Of a stretch of DNA of 64,000 nucleotides, positions 43,801-51,466 are shown in pieces. The translations under genes and the position numbers were made by a program. The notes below the pieces were generated by a model, which was not told where the DNA came from, did not search any database, and saw nothing but the letters and a program-made list of their open reading frames with translations. Source of the stretch: Williamsia herbipolensis (lineage in GTDB: Bacteria; Actinomycetota; Actinomycetes; Mycobacteriales; Mycobacteriaceae); contig NZ_JXYP01000014.1 in assembly GCF_000964005.1 (NCBI RefSeq), positions 310,001-374,000 of the forward strand, written 5' to 3'. Positions within the stretch are counted from its first letter, which is position 1. Every line of letters starts with the position of its first letter.

Positions 43801-44777
43801 GTGTTCGCCAGCGCGGGGTCGGTCGGGTGGTCGATGACGTCGTAGACGCGCTCGACGGCGGCGCGCGCGAGTTGCGCCGACACGATGAGGTTCGTCAGCA
43901 ACCGGGCGAGCCCGGTCATCGTGGTGATGTAGGTGGCGAAGGCCAGGAACGTGCCGACGGTGATGTCGCCGCGGGCGGTGAGGTAGCCGCCGAGAGCGAT
44001 CACCGCGACGAGGGCGATCTGGGGGATCGCGTTCATCGTCGGGGTGAAGCGGGAGTTGATCCGCGCGGCCCGCATCCGCTGGGCGAACAACCGCCGACCG
44101 TGGCCGACCAACTCGTCCACCGAGCGGTCTTCCTGGCCGAAGCCCTTCACCACGCGCACCCCGGTGACGGTCTCCTCGACGTGCTGGGCGACGTCGGCGG
44201 CCGACTGCTGGGCCGACCAGGTCGCGGCGAACAGGGCCTTACGGGTGCGGAACGCGACGACCGCGATGGCCGGGATCACCAGCAGGGCGACGACGGTCAG
44301 CAGCGGCGACAGGTAGGCCATGATGCCGAAGGCCAGGACGACCTGTAGGAGCGCTCCGATCGACAACGGCACCATGGCGAGCAGTCCCTGCACCAGTTGC
44401 AGATCGGAGATCGAGCGCGACACCACCTGACCGGTGACGATCTGGTCCTGTGCCGTGCCGTCGAGACGCAGGAGGGTCCGCAGCAGGGACAGGCGCAGTG
44501 TGTTCTGCACGTTGAGCGACAGCCGTCCGGCGGTCAGGCGCCGTAGATACGCCGAACCGAACCGGACGACGCCGGCGATCGCGAGCATCACCGCGAGGGT
44601 GTCGATGGAGAACCCGTGCGACGCCGTGCGCGTCGCGGTGTCGATGGCCGCCTTCGCGATCAGCGGGACACCGAGGTCGATGGCGACACCGATGACGGTG
44701 ACCGTGAGGGTCACGGTCACCAGGGTGCGGTTGTGCAGACATTCGCGCGCCAGACGCGCGACCCAGCCCGATCTCAC
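40890..44777 (-). CDS. Fused ABC exporter (two TMD-NBD halves in one chain)
   Basis: 1295 aa with the order TMD1-NBD1-TMD2-NBD2, type IV exporter fold. NBD1: Walker A GPPGSGKST and signature LSGGQRQRIALARA. NBD2: GETGAGKST, signature LSAGQRQLIALARA, Walker B DLLLLDEATATLD. The first half has six helices beginning LVTVTLTVTVIGVAIDLGVP. The single-chain form recalls Rv0194 of M. tuberculosis, linked to multidrug export. GTG 44777 overlaps the stop of the EcsC-like gene (GTGA). The conserved mycobacterial neighbourhood (kgd-Rv1249c) lacks this gene, so it was inserted or lost in one lineage. Substrate unknown. Confidence 0.92.
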   Translation of the reverse strand: MRSGWVARLARECLHNRTLVTVTLTVTVIGVAIDLGVPLIAKAAIDTATRTASHGFSIDTLAVMLAIAGVVRFGSAYLRRLTAGRLSLNVQNTLRLSLLRTLLRLDGTAQDQIVTGQVVSRSISDLQLVQGLLAMVPLSIGALLQVVLAFGIMAYLSPLLTVVALLVIPAIAVVAFRTRKALFAATWSAQQSAADVAQHVEETVTGVRVVKGFGQEDRSVDELVGHGRRLFAQRMRAARINSRFTPTMNAIPQIALVAVIALGGYLTARGDITVGTFLAFATYITTMTGLARLLTNLIVSAQLARAAVERVYDVIDHPTDPALANTGRLSPGPVGLHAHDLRFTFPDGTPLFSGVDLDIAAGECVAVVGPPGSGKSTLAALIGGIYRPDSGDLDLTVSAVGADAGTGRTRHPLADLAPDSAREHVGIVFDEPFLYSDTIAANIGLGPGSDRDHGEDGRDGSVRARIEAAARRAAAHDFIAALPDGYDTVVGERGLTLSGGQRQRIALARAFFADPPLLVLDDATSAVDATTEAAILGSLRSTDDRTLVLVAHRPSTLTVADRVVVLDEGRVIDSGTPAELDERCPLFRALMSPAAPVVAHTDEVQPTAADERVVDPTALWPDDPEVSADTDTLDPAAHQAGLGAPRVAPARVGRRGGGGVSGALGSMPATPALLRAVDALPPADEDPDVDVDRARRHDPSFSLRGLLRPVRLLLAVAIGAIAIDTLVGLAFPSLARVGVNASTADHLDNLVVASIAGLALVAIGWVALSVVTITSTRAGERILFTLRVRSYAHLQRLGLDYYERELSGRIMTRMTTDIDALSSFLQTGLSTAVISVLTIVGVAVALVLTDPTLGAVMLIVFPPLIVATVVFQRVSSRAYTRSRELVSVVNADFQENVSGLRTTLLYRNAERADERFAGRAGEYVAARMVSQRAISLYFPFISLMSDLATAGVVAIGARQVLDGSAGPGTLVAFVLYLGMLFAPVQQLSQVFDGYQQAVVGLRRIGDLLRTPSSVITPDGDMSEGDRSDGDGIVDREDIAPLRFDGHAELDAVGFRYAGASSDALGRVSLDIPAGTSLALVGETGAGKSTIVKLLARFYDPTTGSVRMDGTDIRSHPLAAYRARLGVVPQEPHLFTGTIASNIAYGRPGASRADVVAAATAVGATQMIARQRGGMLHRVGERGQGLSAGQRQLIALARAELVDPDLLLLDEATATLDQATEAQVLDASRRLTRARTSVIVAHRLATAARADRIAVVSSGAVIELGTHDELLALDGKYRELWDNGMATVDPVSNGRH

Positions 44778-45565
44778 CGACGGCCGGTGTTCGCGGGGCC
44801 CTTCTCGTCGTCGGGCCCTGGCAGGGCCGAGATCGGATCGACGACGGTGCCCTCGATCGTCCAGGCGGGCGGCGGCGGACCGAATGCCTCGGTGGCGTTG
44901 GCGATGATGCGTTTGCCGAGGGCACGGTTGCCCGCACCGCCGATGGCGGCGCCCACCCCGGCGGGCAACATCTTGCCGATCATCAACGGTGCCCGACGCG
45001 CGGCGTACTTCTTGATGATCCGTTTCATGAGCGCCTTGTTGAGGTTGTTCAGCGCGGGCGTCGGGATCGCGCCGCCGGCCATGCTCTTCAGCGGATTGCG
45101 CTTGGAGCCCAGGGCCTTCCCGAGCGCAAGGACGCCCTCCTCGCCGAGGACCACGGCGAGGACGAGGGTCTTGCGCCGTTCGGCGTGGTCGATCGGGATC
45201 CCGTGCACCTCGGCCACGGCCAACGCCAACAGCGCCGACGCCTCGACGAAGAACGCGGACTCACCACCGATCGCAGCGATGGAGGCGATGGTGCCCACGC
45301 CGGGTACGGCGGCCGTGGCGCCCGCGGCGCCACCGGAGGACATCACCGTCGTGAGGTAGCGCTTCTCGAGCCGCTCGATGATCTGTGCGGGGGTGTCGGC
45401 GGGATGTGCCGACCGCATACGACGCACGTAGGCCGCGACGGCCGGCGACTGCAGGCGCTGTGCCCGATCGATGATCGAGACGATCGTGCCGGAACTGCCC
45501 TCCTGCTTGGCCACCGCCGCCGACTGCGCGCCCGCGTCGTCGCCGTGCGAGCGGTTCCAGATCAC
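44774..45565 (-). CDS. Rv1249c-like protein resembling EcsC
   Basis: 263 aa. A glycine/alanine-rich amphipathic core (SSGGAAGATAAVPGVGTIASIAAIGGES then FFVEASALLALAVAEVHGI) and two later hydrophobic stretches resemble EcsC-family proteins. No catalytic motif is visible. Position between kgd and the DHA2 transporter matches Rv1249c. GTG 45565 overlaps the GST stop (GTGA), and its own stop overlaps the exporter start, so all three proteins are made as a coupled unit. It may link the membrane to the exporter or to a stress response, which is inference. Family call is by pattern only. Confidence 0.7.
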   Translation of the reverse strand: MIWNRSHGDDAGAQSAAVAKQEGSSGTIVSIIDRAQRLQSPAVAAYVRRMRSAHPADTPAQIIERLEKRYLTTVMSSGGAAGATAAVPGVGTIASIAAIGGESAFFVEASALLALAVAEVHGIPIDHAERRKTLVLAVVLGEEGVLALGKALGSKRNPLKSMAGGAIPTPALNNLNKALMKRIIKKYAARRAPLMIGKMLPAGVGAAIGGAGNRALGKRIIANATEAFGPPPPAWTIEGTVVDPISALPGPDDEKGPANTGRR

Positions 45566-46635
45566 AGCGGGTCCGCGGCGACCGGCGCGGCATCACGCGG
45601 GGAGACCTGCTCGGCCGCGGGCGGCGGGGGAGGTGGGGTGCCGTCGCCGAACGGGCGGCCGCCGAGCTCCTCGCGGTGATGCGGGGTGTTCCATCCGCTC
45701 AGATCCGGTCCCTGCGGGACGATCCCGGTCGGGTTGATGTCGGTGTGGACCATGTAATAGTGCTGCTTGATCTGGGTGAAATCGGTGGTGTCACCGAAAC
45801 CCGGGGTCTGGTACAGATCGCGTGCGTAGGCCCACAGGACCGGCATCTCCGACAGCTTCGACCGGTTGCACTTGAAGTGTCCGTGGTAGACGGGATCGAA
45901 GCGGGCCAGCGTCGTGAACAGGCGGACGTCGGCCTCGGTGATGGTGTCGCCCACCAGGTATCGCTGGCGGGACAGGCGTTCGCTGATCACGTCGAGGTGG
46001 GTGAAGAGACGGGCGTAGGCGCGCTCGTAGGACTGCTGACTGCCGGCGAACCCGCATCGGTACACACCGTTGTTGATCTCGGTGAACACGCCGTGGTTCA
46101 CCTCGTCGATCTCCGCCCGCAGGTGCTCGGGATACAGCGCGGGGGCGCCGTCGCGGTGGTACTCGGTCCACTCCGTCGAGAAGTCGATGGTGATCTGCGG
46201 GAAGTTGTTCGTCACGACCTGTCCGGTGGGGACGTCGACCATCGCCGGGACGGTGATGCCCTTCTCGTAGTCGGGGAAGCGGGCGAGGTAGGCGTCCTTG
46301 ATCCGCGGGATCTGCAGCACCGGGTCGACGCCGCCGGGATCGAGGTCGAAGGTCCAGCTGTCGGCGTCGTGCGTGGGGCCGCACAACCCCATGGAGATCG
46401 CGTCCTCCAGCCCCAGCAGCCGGCGGACGATGATCGTGCGGTTGGCCCACGGGCAGGCCCGCGCCACGACCAGCCGATAGCGGCCCGGCTCGACCGGGTA
46501 GCCATCGGACCCGTCGCGGGTGATGCGGGTCTCGATGTAGTTGGTGTCGCGGACGAAGTCCGAACCCGGCTCGACGTACTTGCCGGGCGTGGTCCACGTG
46601 CTGTTGCCGCTGGCGTCTGACTCCTGTGTGCTCAT
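45562..46635 (-). CDS. Xi-class glutathione S-transferase-like (glutathionyl-hydroquinone reductase type)
   Basis: 357 aa ECM4/YqjG-type protein. The catalytic Cys61 is in ARACPWANR, followed by RRLLGLEDAISMGLCGPTHD, the thioredoxin-fold PAMVDVPTGQVVTNNFP, and the helical C-terminal domain with RYLVGDTITEADVRLFTTL. Family members reduce thiol-hydroquinone conjugates. Mycobacteriales use mycothiol in place of glutathione, so the real thiol is likely mycothiol or the enzyme accepts both. ATG 46635 follows a TAACCT box by 8 bases; the open frame continues upstream without a ribosome site. First gene of the GST/EcsC-like/exporter operon. Confidence 0.88.
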   Translation of the reverse strand: MSTQESDASGNSTWTTPGKYVEPGSDFVRDTNYIETRITRDGSDGYPVEPGRYRLVVARACPWANRTIIVRRLLGLEDAISMGLCGPTHDADSWTFDLDPGGVDPVLQIPRIKDAYLARFPDYEKGITVPAMVDVPTGQVVTNNFPQITIDFSTEWTEYHRDGAPALYPEHLRAEIDEVNHGVFTEINNGVYRCGFAGSQQSYERAYARLFTHLDVISERLSRQRYLVGDTITEADVRLFTTLARFDPVYHGHFKCNRSKLSEMPVLWAYARDLYQTPGFGDTTDFTQIKQHYYMVHTDINPTGIVPQGPDLSGWNTPHHREELGGRPFGDGTPPPPPPAAEQVSPRDAAPVAADPL

Positions 46636-46643
46636 CGATTCCC

Positions 46644-46649
46644 AGGTTA
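46644..46649 (-). promoter_or_regulatory. -10 element TAACCT of the GST operon
   Basis: Read leftward, TAACCT lies 8 bases before ATG 46635, suggesting a near-leaderless transcript. Confidence 0.4.
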
Positions 46650-46714
46650 GCGGCTCCCGCTGACACGTCGGCGGATCGACGGACACGGTTGCCGTGGAGA
46701 TGATCGATGTGCGA

Positions 46715-46732
46715 ATATTCCACGCGGAACAT
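46715..46732. promoter_or_regulatory. Candidate PadR operator
   Basis: ATATTCC-ACGC-GGAACAT is a 7+7 inverted repeat with one mismatch, 32 bases before the PadR start codon and in the divergent region shared with the GST operon. It is A+T-richer than its surroundings. Confidence 0.4.
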
Positions 46733-46763
46733 ATGCCGATCGATCCTCGACGGGAGGGACTCG

Positions 46764-47468
46764 ATGACGACCGACCACGTGGCGTCGACCCATCCGGGCG
46801 GGGCGCCGACGGCGACTGCGGTCGACCGCGCCATGACCCCGCTCGCCGTGCTGGTGCTCGGTCTGGCCGCCGAACGACCGATGCACCCCTACGAGATGCT
46901 TCAGACCCTCCTCGCCCGCAAGGAGGACCGGTTCGCCAACATCCGACCGGGGTCGCTGTATCACACCGTCGACCGGCTTCTGGCGCGAGAGCTGTTGTGC
47001 GTCAGCGACATCGAACGCTCGGGGAACAGGCCCGAGCGCACGGTCTACGCGATCACCGACCACGGGCGGGCGGCCCTGGCACATCGGCTGACCGTGCTCC
47101 TCCAGACGCCGTCGGCGGAGTACCCCGAGCTCTACCTCGGGCTCGCCGAGGCCCACGAACTGCCCGCGGCGACCGTGATCGAGTCGCTGGCGGTGCGGAT
47201 CGATGTCCTCACCGCCGAACGAGCCCTGTTCACCGTGGCCGCCGAGCAGGCGACCGGTCGCGGGGTGTCGGAGATCTACCTGCTCGACATCGGTTGTCGC
47301 TGCGCCACTCTCACCGCGCAGATCGACTGGCTGACCGACCTGCACGCCCGACTCGTCGACGGGACGCTGCCCTGGGACGCCGTCCGCGGGGGCCGCGGCG
47401 GCGGTCCACCGCTCACATCCGACGACTTCGCCACCGACCCCACGACCCGAGACGAGGGCCCACGATGA
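46764..47468 (+). CDS. PadR-family transcriptional regulator
   Basis: 234 aa. The winged helix-turn-helix is LGLAAERPMHPYEMLQTL then NIRPGSLYHTVDRLLARELL, with the wing ERTVYAITDHGR, characteristic of PadR. A helical C-terminal dimerisation domain follows and then a Gly/Asp-rich tail. ATG 46764 has GGGAGGGA. Its stop overlaps the ATG of the transporter gene (ATGA), so regulator and transporter are a coupled pair and it is expected to repress the transporter operon, possibly also the divergent GST operon. Confidence 0.9.
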   Translation: MTTDHVASTHPGGAPTATAVDRAMTPLAVLVLGLAAERPMHPYEMLQTLLARKEDRFANIRPGSLYHTVDRLLARELLCVSDIERSGNRPERTVYAITDHGRAALAHRLTVLLQTPSAEYPELYLGLAEAHELPAATVIESLAVRIDVLTAERALFTVAAEQATGRGVSEIYLLDIGCRCATLTAQIDWLTDLHARLVDGTLPWDAVRGGRGGGPPLTSDDFATDPTTRDEGPR

Positions 47469-49036
47469 CACAGGTACATCCCGCACCGGCGAAGTTCGTG
47501 CCGGTCACCGACAGGCCGTGGGCCGCGCTCGGTGCGCTGTGCATCGGGTTCTTCATGATCCTCGTCGACATGACGATCGTGGCCGTCGCGCAGCCGAAGA
47601 TCCAGGAGGGCCTTGACACCGACTTCAACGGAGTCATCTGGGTGACGAGCGCCTACCTGCTGACGTATGCGGTGCCGCTGCTCATCACCGGTCGCCTCGG
47701 CGATCGTTTCGGCCCGAAGCTCATGTACCAGGCCGGACTCGTCGTCTTCACGATCGCCAGCGTGTGGTGCGGACTGTCGGGATCGATCGGTGAGCTGATC
47801 GCCGCACGCGCCCTGCAGGGACTCGGCGCCGCACTCATCACACCGCAGACGATGTCGCTCATCACCCGCATGTTCCCGGCCGAGAGGCGCGGTGCCGCAA
47901 TGGGATTGTGGGGCACCGTCGCCGGTGTCGCGACCCTCGTCGGCCCCCTGCTCGGTGGGGTCCTCGTCGACGGCCTCGGTTGGGAGTGGATCTTCTTCGT
48001 CAACGTCCCCGTCGGCGTCGTCGGTCTGGTGCTCGCCTGGTGGCTGGTGCCGACCGTCGAGACCACCGGACGCCAGTTCGACCTGATCGGTGTCGCGCTG
48101 AGCGCCGCCGGCCTCACCGCGCTGGTCTTCGCCATCCAGGACGGCGAGAAGTACGACTGGGCGGCCTGGATCTGGGTACTGGCCGCGGCCGGTGTGGCCA
48201 TCATGGGCGTCTTCGTGTGGTGGCAGTCGAAGATCCGCACCCAGCCGCTGGTCCCGCTGTCGCTGTTCCGTGACCGCAACTTCTCGCTGTCGAACATCGG
48301 CATCGCCACCATGGGCTTCGCCACCTCCGGACTGTTCGTGCCGATGATGTTCTTCCTGCAGCTCGTCGGCGGCATGACCCCGACGCGATCGGCGCTCATG
48401 CTCGTGCCGATGGCCCTGATCACCGGAGTGCTCGCGCCCGTCGTCGGTCGCCTCGTCGACACCGTGCACCCGCGCTACATCATCGGTACCTCGCTGGCGC
48501 TCAACGCCGTCGCGATCGGAAGCCTCGGTGTCCTCGCCCGTCCCGACACCCCGGTGTGGGTCCTGCTGCTGCCCATCGCGCTCATGGGTCTGGCCAGCGC
48601 CGGCATCTGGGCACCGTTGGCCGCCACGGCCAACCGCAACCTGCCGATGGCGCAGGCCGGCGCCGGTGCCGGTGTCTACAACACGATGCGCGTGGTGGGG
48701 TCGGTGCTCGGCAGCGCCGCGGTCGGCGCGCTGCTGCAGACGCGGCTCGCCGCCGAACTCCCCGGCGCGCAGGTCGCCTCGTCCGGCGCCACCGATCGCA
48801 TCCCCGAGATCGCCCGTGACGGGTTCGCGACCGCGATGGGTCAGTCGATGTACCTGCCGGCCGCGGTGCTGGGTCTCGGCGTGATCGCCGCGCTGTTCCT
48901 GGCCCGTCCGCGGCACATGTCGGTCCCGCCGACGGCGCCGGTGGCCGCACCGACCGCCGCGGCCGCCGATCCCACCCCGGTGCACGGCACCTCCGCGCCC
49001 GCCGCGACACCGACGTCGGCGGTCGGGCAGAGCTGA
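47465..49036 (+). CDS. DHA2-type MFS drug/proton antiporter (Rv1250-like)
   Basis: 523 aa with about 14 predicted membrane helices. Motif A is GRLGDRFGPK in the first half, motif D-like LVDMTIVAVAQPKIQ is in helix 1, and motif C-like GTVAGVATLVGPLLGG is in helix 5, placing it in the EmrB/QacA family of multidrug exporters. The C-terminus is a low-complexity Ala/Pro tail. Location after the Rv1249c-like gene matches Rv1250 and an ancestral kgd-Rv1249c-Rv1250 order. Translation is coupled to PadR by a 4-base overlap. The substrate is unknown; a phenolic or quinone is suggested by the PadR and GST neighbours. Confidence 0.92.
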   Translation: MTQVHPAPAKFVPVTDRPWAALGALCIGFFMILVDMTIVAVAQPKIQEGLDTDFNGVIWVTSAYLLTYAVPLLITGRLGDRFGPKLMYQAGLVVFTIASVWCGLSGSIGELIAARALQGLGAALITPQTMSLITRMFPAERRGAAMGLWGTVAGVATLVGPLLGGVLVDGLGWEWIFFVNVPVGVVGLVLAWWLVPTVETTGRQFDLIGVALSAAGLTALVFAIQDGEKYDWAAWIWVLAAAGVAIMGVFVWWQSKIRTQPLVPLSLFRDRNFSLSNIGIATMGFATSGLFVPMMFFLQLVGGMTPTRSALMLVPMALITGVLAPVVGRLVDTVHPRYIIGTSLALNAVAIGSLGVLARPDTPVWVLLLPIALMGLASAGIWAPLAATANRNLPMAQAGAGAGVYNTMRVVGSVLGSAAVGALLQTRLAAELPGAQVASSGATDRIPEIARDGFATAMGQSMYLPAAVLGLGVIAALFLARPRHMSVPPTAPVAAPTAAAADPTPVHGTSAPAATPTSAVGQS

Positions 49037-49048
49037 GCGCCACCGCGG

Positions 49049-49078
49049 TTGACGCTGCCTGACCAGGTCGGATGTACT
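49049..49078 (+). promoter_or_regulatory. Promoter of the second tetR gene
   Basis: TTGACG (49049-49054), 18 bases, TGTACT (49073-49078). Transcription from 7 bases on would start at ATG 49085 itself. The second base of the -10 differs from TANNNT. Confidence 0.45.
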
Positions 49079-49084
49079 GGGCCG

Positions 49085-49768
49085 ATGTTGTCGCGCCTCT
49101 CGATCGATCAGCGCCGTGTCCAGCTGATCGACTGCGCTCTCGACCTGGCGCAGCGCACCGGTATGTCCTCGGTGACCGTTCGCGCCGTGGCCGAGGAGGC
49201 CGGCGTCTCCCTGGGGATCGTCCACTACTGCTTCGACAGCAAGGACGCCCTGATGGCCGCCATGATCGAGCGTGCGGTCGGCGACCATCTGGCTGCGTTC
49301 CTGCGGGTGGAGAGTCTCGACGACCTCGGAGGCGACGTCGCGGCGGCCGACGTGTCCGGCCCGGTCGGCACCGACGAGCTGCGTGCGCTTCTCACCGGAG
49401 CCCTCACCTCGGTGCTCGACGTGGTCCAGGAGGCGCCCGAGCGATGGTTGGTGCTCATCGAGTCGACGGTCGTCTCGTTGCGGGCGCCGTCGACCTCGGG
49501 CGCGTACTCGACCGCGGCGCGGCAGAACGACCTCGCCGAGGACTACGGGTTGCGCTACCTGTCGGCGATCGGGGCCCGCACCGCGATGACGTGGGACGGG
49601 TCCGAACGCGCGGTGGTCCGCGCTGCGCTGCAGCTGATCTACGGGATGATCCAGTGGTGGCTGGTCGACCGCGACGACGACCGGGCGCGGACATCGATCG
49701 CGCTGCTGTGTGACTGGATCACCGAGCGCGCGACACCCGTCGTACCGGGAGCGCTCAGCGCACGGTGA
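49085..49768 (+). CDS. TetR-family transcriptional regulator
   Basis: 227 aa. The DNA-binding domain is SSVTVRAVAEEAGVSLGIVHYCFDSKDALMAAMIERA. The C-terminal domain carries a TetR_C-type helical core with conserved-looking WLVLIESTVVSLR and LIYGMIQWWLVDRD. ATG 49085 lies just 6 bases after a TGTACT box; the frame is also open from 49049, which would be inside the promoter. It follows the MFS gene by 48 bases and could regulate it. Its end overlaps the convergent molybdenum enzyme gene by 14 bases. Confidence 0.88.
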   Translation: MLSRLSIDQRRVQLIDCALDLAQRTGMSSVTVRAVAEEAGVSLGIVHYCFDSKDALMAAMIERAVGDHLAAFLRVESLDDLGGDVAAADVSGPVGTDELRALLTGALTSVLDVVQEAPERWLVLIESTVVSLRAPSTSGAYSTAARQNDLAEDYGLRYLSAIGARTAMTWDGSERAVVRAALQLIYGMIQWWLVDRDDDRARTSIALLCDWITERATPVVPGALSAR

Positions 49769-51386
49769 CCGAGATCGAGTGCAGTCCGGTGGCCCCGTCG
49801 GGATCGGGGCGTGACTCGACCGCCGACTGCTGGCGACCCTCGCCGTCGATCGCACGCACCGTGAGAACGTGGTCGCCGGGCGCGGCGTCCCACTCCCAAC
49901 TCCACAGCCGCCACGTGTCGACGAGGTCGGGTGCGCGCAGGGTCGCGGTGCGCCACGCGCCGTCGTCCACACGCACCTGTACGGCGTTGATGCCGCGCGG
50001 CTGCGCCCACGCCACACCGCCCACCATCACGCGGCCTGCGCGTACGTCGGCGAGGTCACGGGGCACGTCGATCCGGGAGCTCGTCTTGATGGGTCCCTTC
50101 TCCGACCACCCGCGCGTCGACCAGTAGGCCTTCGCCCGGTCGAACCGCGTGACCTCCAGCGAGGTCACCCATTTGGTCGCCGAGACGTACCCGTAGAGCC
50201 CCGGCACCACCAACCGCGCGGGGTATCCGTGTTCGACCGGGAGCGGAGCGCCGTTCATCGCCACGGCGAGGATCGAGTCACGGTCGTCGGTGAACGCCTC
50301 GATGGGGGTGCCCGCGGTGAACCCGTCGGAGCTGCGTGAGAGCACCATGTCGGCGTCGGGCGACGGTCCGGCGCGGGCCAGCAGGTCCCGCACGCGGTAC
50401 CCGGTCCACGTCGCGTTGCCGATCAGCGTCCCGCCGACCTCGTTCGACACGCAGGTGAGCGTGACCATCTTCTCGATGGCGGGCATGCGCCGCAGCTGAG
50501 CCATGTCGATCTCGAACTCGCGGTCGACCATGCCGTGGACGCGCAGAGACCATGCGCCGCTGGTGATCTGCGGCGGGGACAGCGCGGTGTCGATGCGGTA
50601 AAAGTCGCTGTTCGAGGTGATGAACGAGGGCAGCCCGTCGCCACCGTCGGCGGCGGTGTCGACCGAGTTCGTCGCGTCGGGCACCACGAAATCGGCGCGA
50701 TCGCGACCGACGTCGTTGAGACGGTGGTCGAGGGCGACGCCACCGACCCCGGCGATGACCGCGCCCGCGCCGGCCGTGCCGGCCCCGATGAGGAACGCAC
50801 GTCGGTCGGTGGTGGGGACCGTCTGCGTGTGGACCGGTTCGTCGGTCGAGCCCCCGGGGGCGTCGGGGATCGGGTCGGGCGCCGGATCGAGGCGGCGGGC
50901 CATCCACTGCAGGAACACGATCCCGGCGACCACGCCGACGACGGTCGGCACGAACCAGTCGGCACCACCTCCCGGTCGGGTGACCGCGGCGGCGACCCCG
51001 AGGATCCCGAACGCGGCGAACATCGCCGACCCCCAGGAGCGTGACCGACGTTCGATGACACCGGCGATCACCGCCAGGACGGCCACGATGATCCCGATAC
51101 CGACCAACAGCGCGACCTTGTCTCCCGTGCCGAAGGTGCTGATCGCGAATTCGCGCACGCCCTTGGGCGTCAGATCGATGACCGCCGATCCGACCGCGTA
51201 GAGCGGTGAGGCCGCGCGATCGAACAGCGCCGCGACGAGTTGACCGACACCGATCGTCACCGCCGCCGCGACGACGCCGTTGAGTGCACGCAGGGCGATC
51301 ACGGCCCGCTCGGGGCCGCGGCGCGGGGTCGCCCTGTCGGGCGTGCCCGAGTCGGGTTCGTCGAGACGGTCGGGGGTGGTGGTCAC
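49755..51386 (-). CDS. Membrane-anchored molybdopterin oxidoreductase (SUOX/YedY-like)
   Basis: 543 aa. Four or so N-terminal membrane helices (ALNGVVAAAVTIGVGQLVAAL first) are followed by TTDRRAFLIGAGTAG, a twin-arginine-like motif at the start of a further helix, and then the catalytic sulfite-oxidase/nitrate-reductase-like domain with MVTLTCVSNEVGG (the Cys that ligates molybdenum) and GYVSATKW. A C-terminal dimerisation domain (TSSRIDVPRDLADVRAGRVMVGGVAWAQPRGI) ends the chain. No heme domain is seen. It probably faces the outside and reduces oxidised sulfur or methionine sulfoxide-type substrates, which is inference. GTG 51386 is one of several possible starts; 51404 is the furthest. Confidence 0.85.
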   Translation of the reverse strand: MTTTPDRLDEPDSGTPDRATPRRGPERAVIALRALNGVVAAAVTIGVGQLVAALFDRAASPLYAVGSAVIDLTPKGVREFAISTFGTGDKVALLVGIGIIVAVLAVIAGVIERRSRSWGSAMFAAFGILGVAAAVTRPGGGADWFVPTVVGVVAGIVFLQWMARRLDPAPDPIPDAPGGSTDEPVHTQTVPTTDRRAFLIGAGTAGAGAVIAGVGGVALDHRLNDVGRDRADFVVPDATNSVDTAADGGDGLPSFITSNSDFYRIDTALSPPQITSGAWSLRVHGMVDREFEIDMAQLRRMPAIEKMVTLTCVSNEVGGTLIGNATWTGYRVRDLLARAGPSPDADMVLSRSSDGFTAGTPIEAFTDDRDSILAVAMNGAPLPVEHGYPARLVVPGLYGYVSATKWVTSLEVTRFDRAKAYWSTRGWSEKGPIKTSSRIDVPRDLADVRAGRVMVGGVAWAQPRGINAVQVRVDDGAWRTATLRAPDLVDTWRLWSWEWDAAPGDHVLTVRAIDGEGRQQSAVESRPDPDGATGLHSISVTVR

Positions 51387-51454
51387 CCGATCCAGTATCC
51401 ACACGGTCGGCGGCCACGCCTGCGTGGTTCCCGGGACCTGTCGGTACCCGCCCC

Positions 51455-51460
51455 TACGGT
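51455..51460 (+). promoter_or_regulatory. -10 element TACGGT of sbcD
   Basis: TACGGT ends 6 bases before ATG 51467, suggesting a leaderless sbcDC transcript. Confidence 0.5.
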
Positions 51461-51466
51461 GGGACC

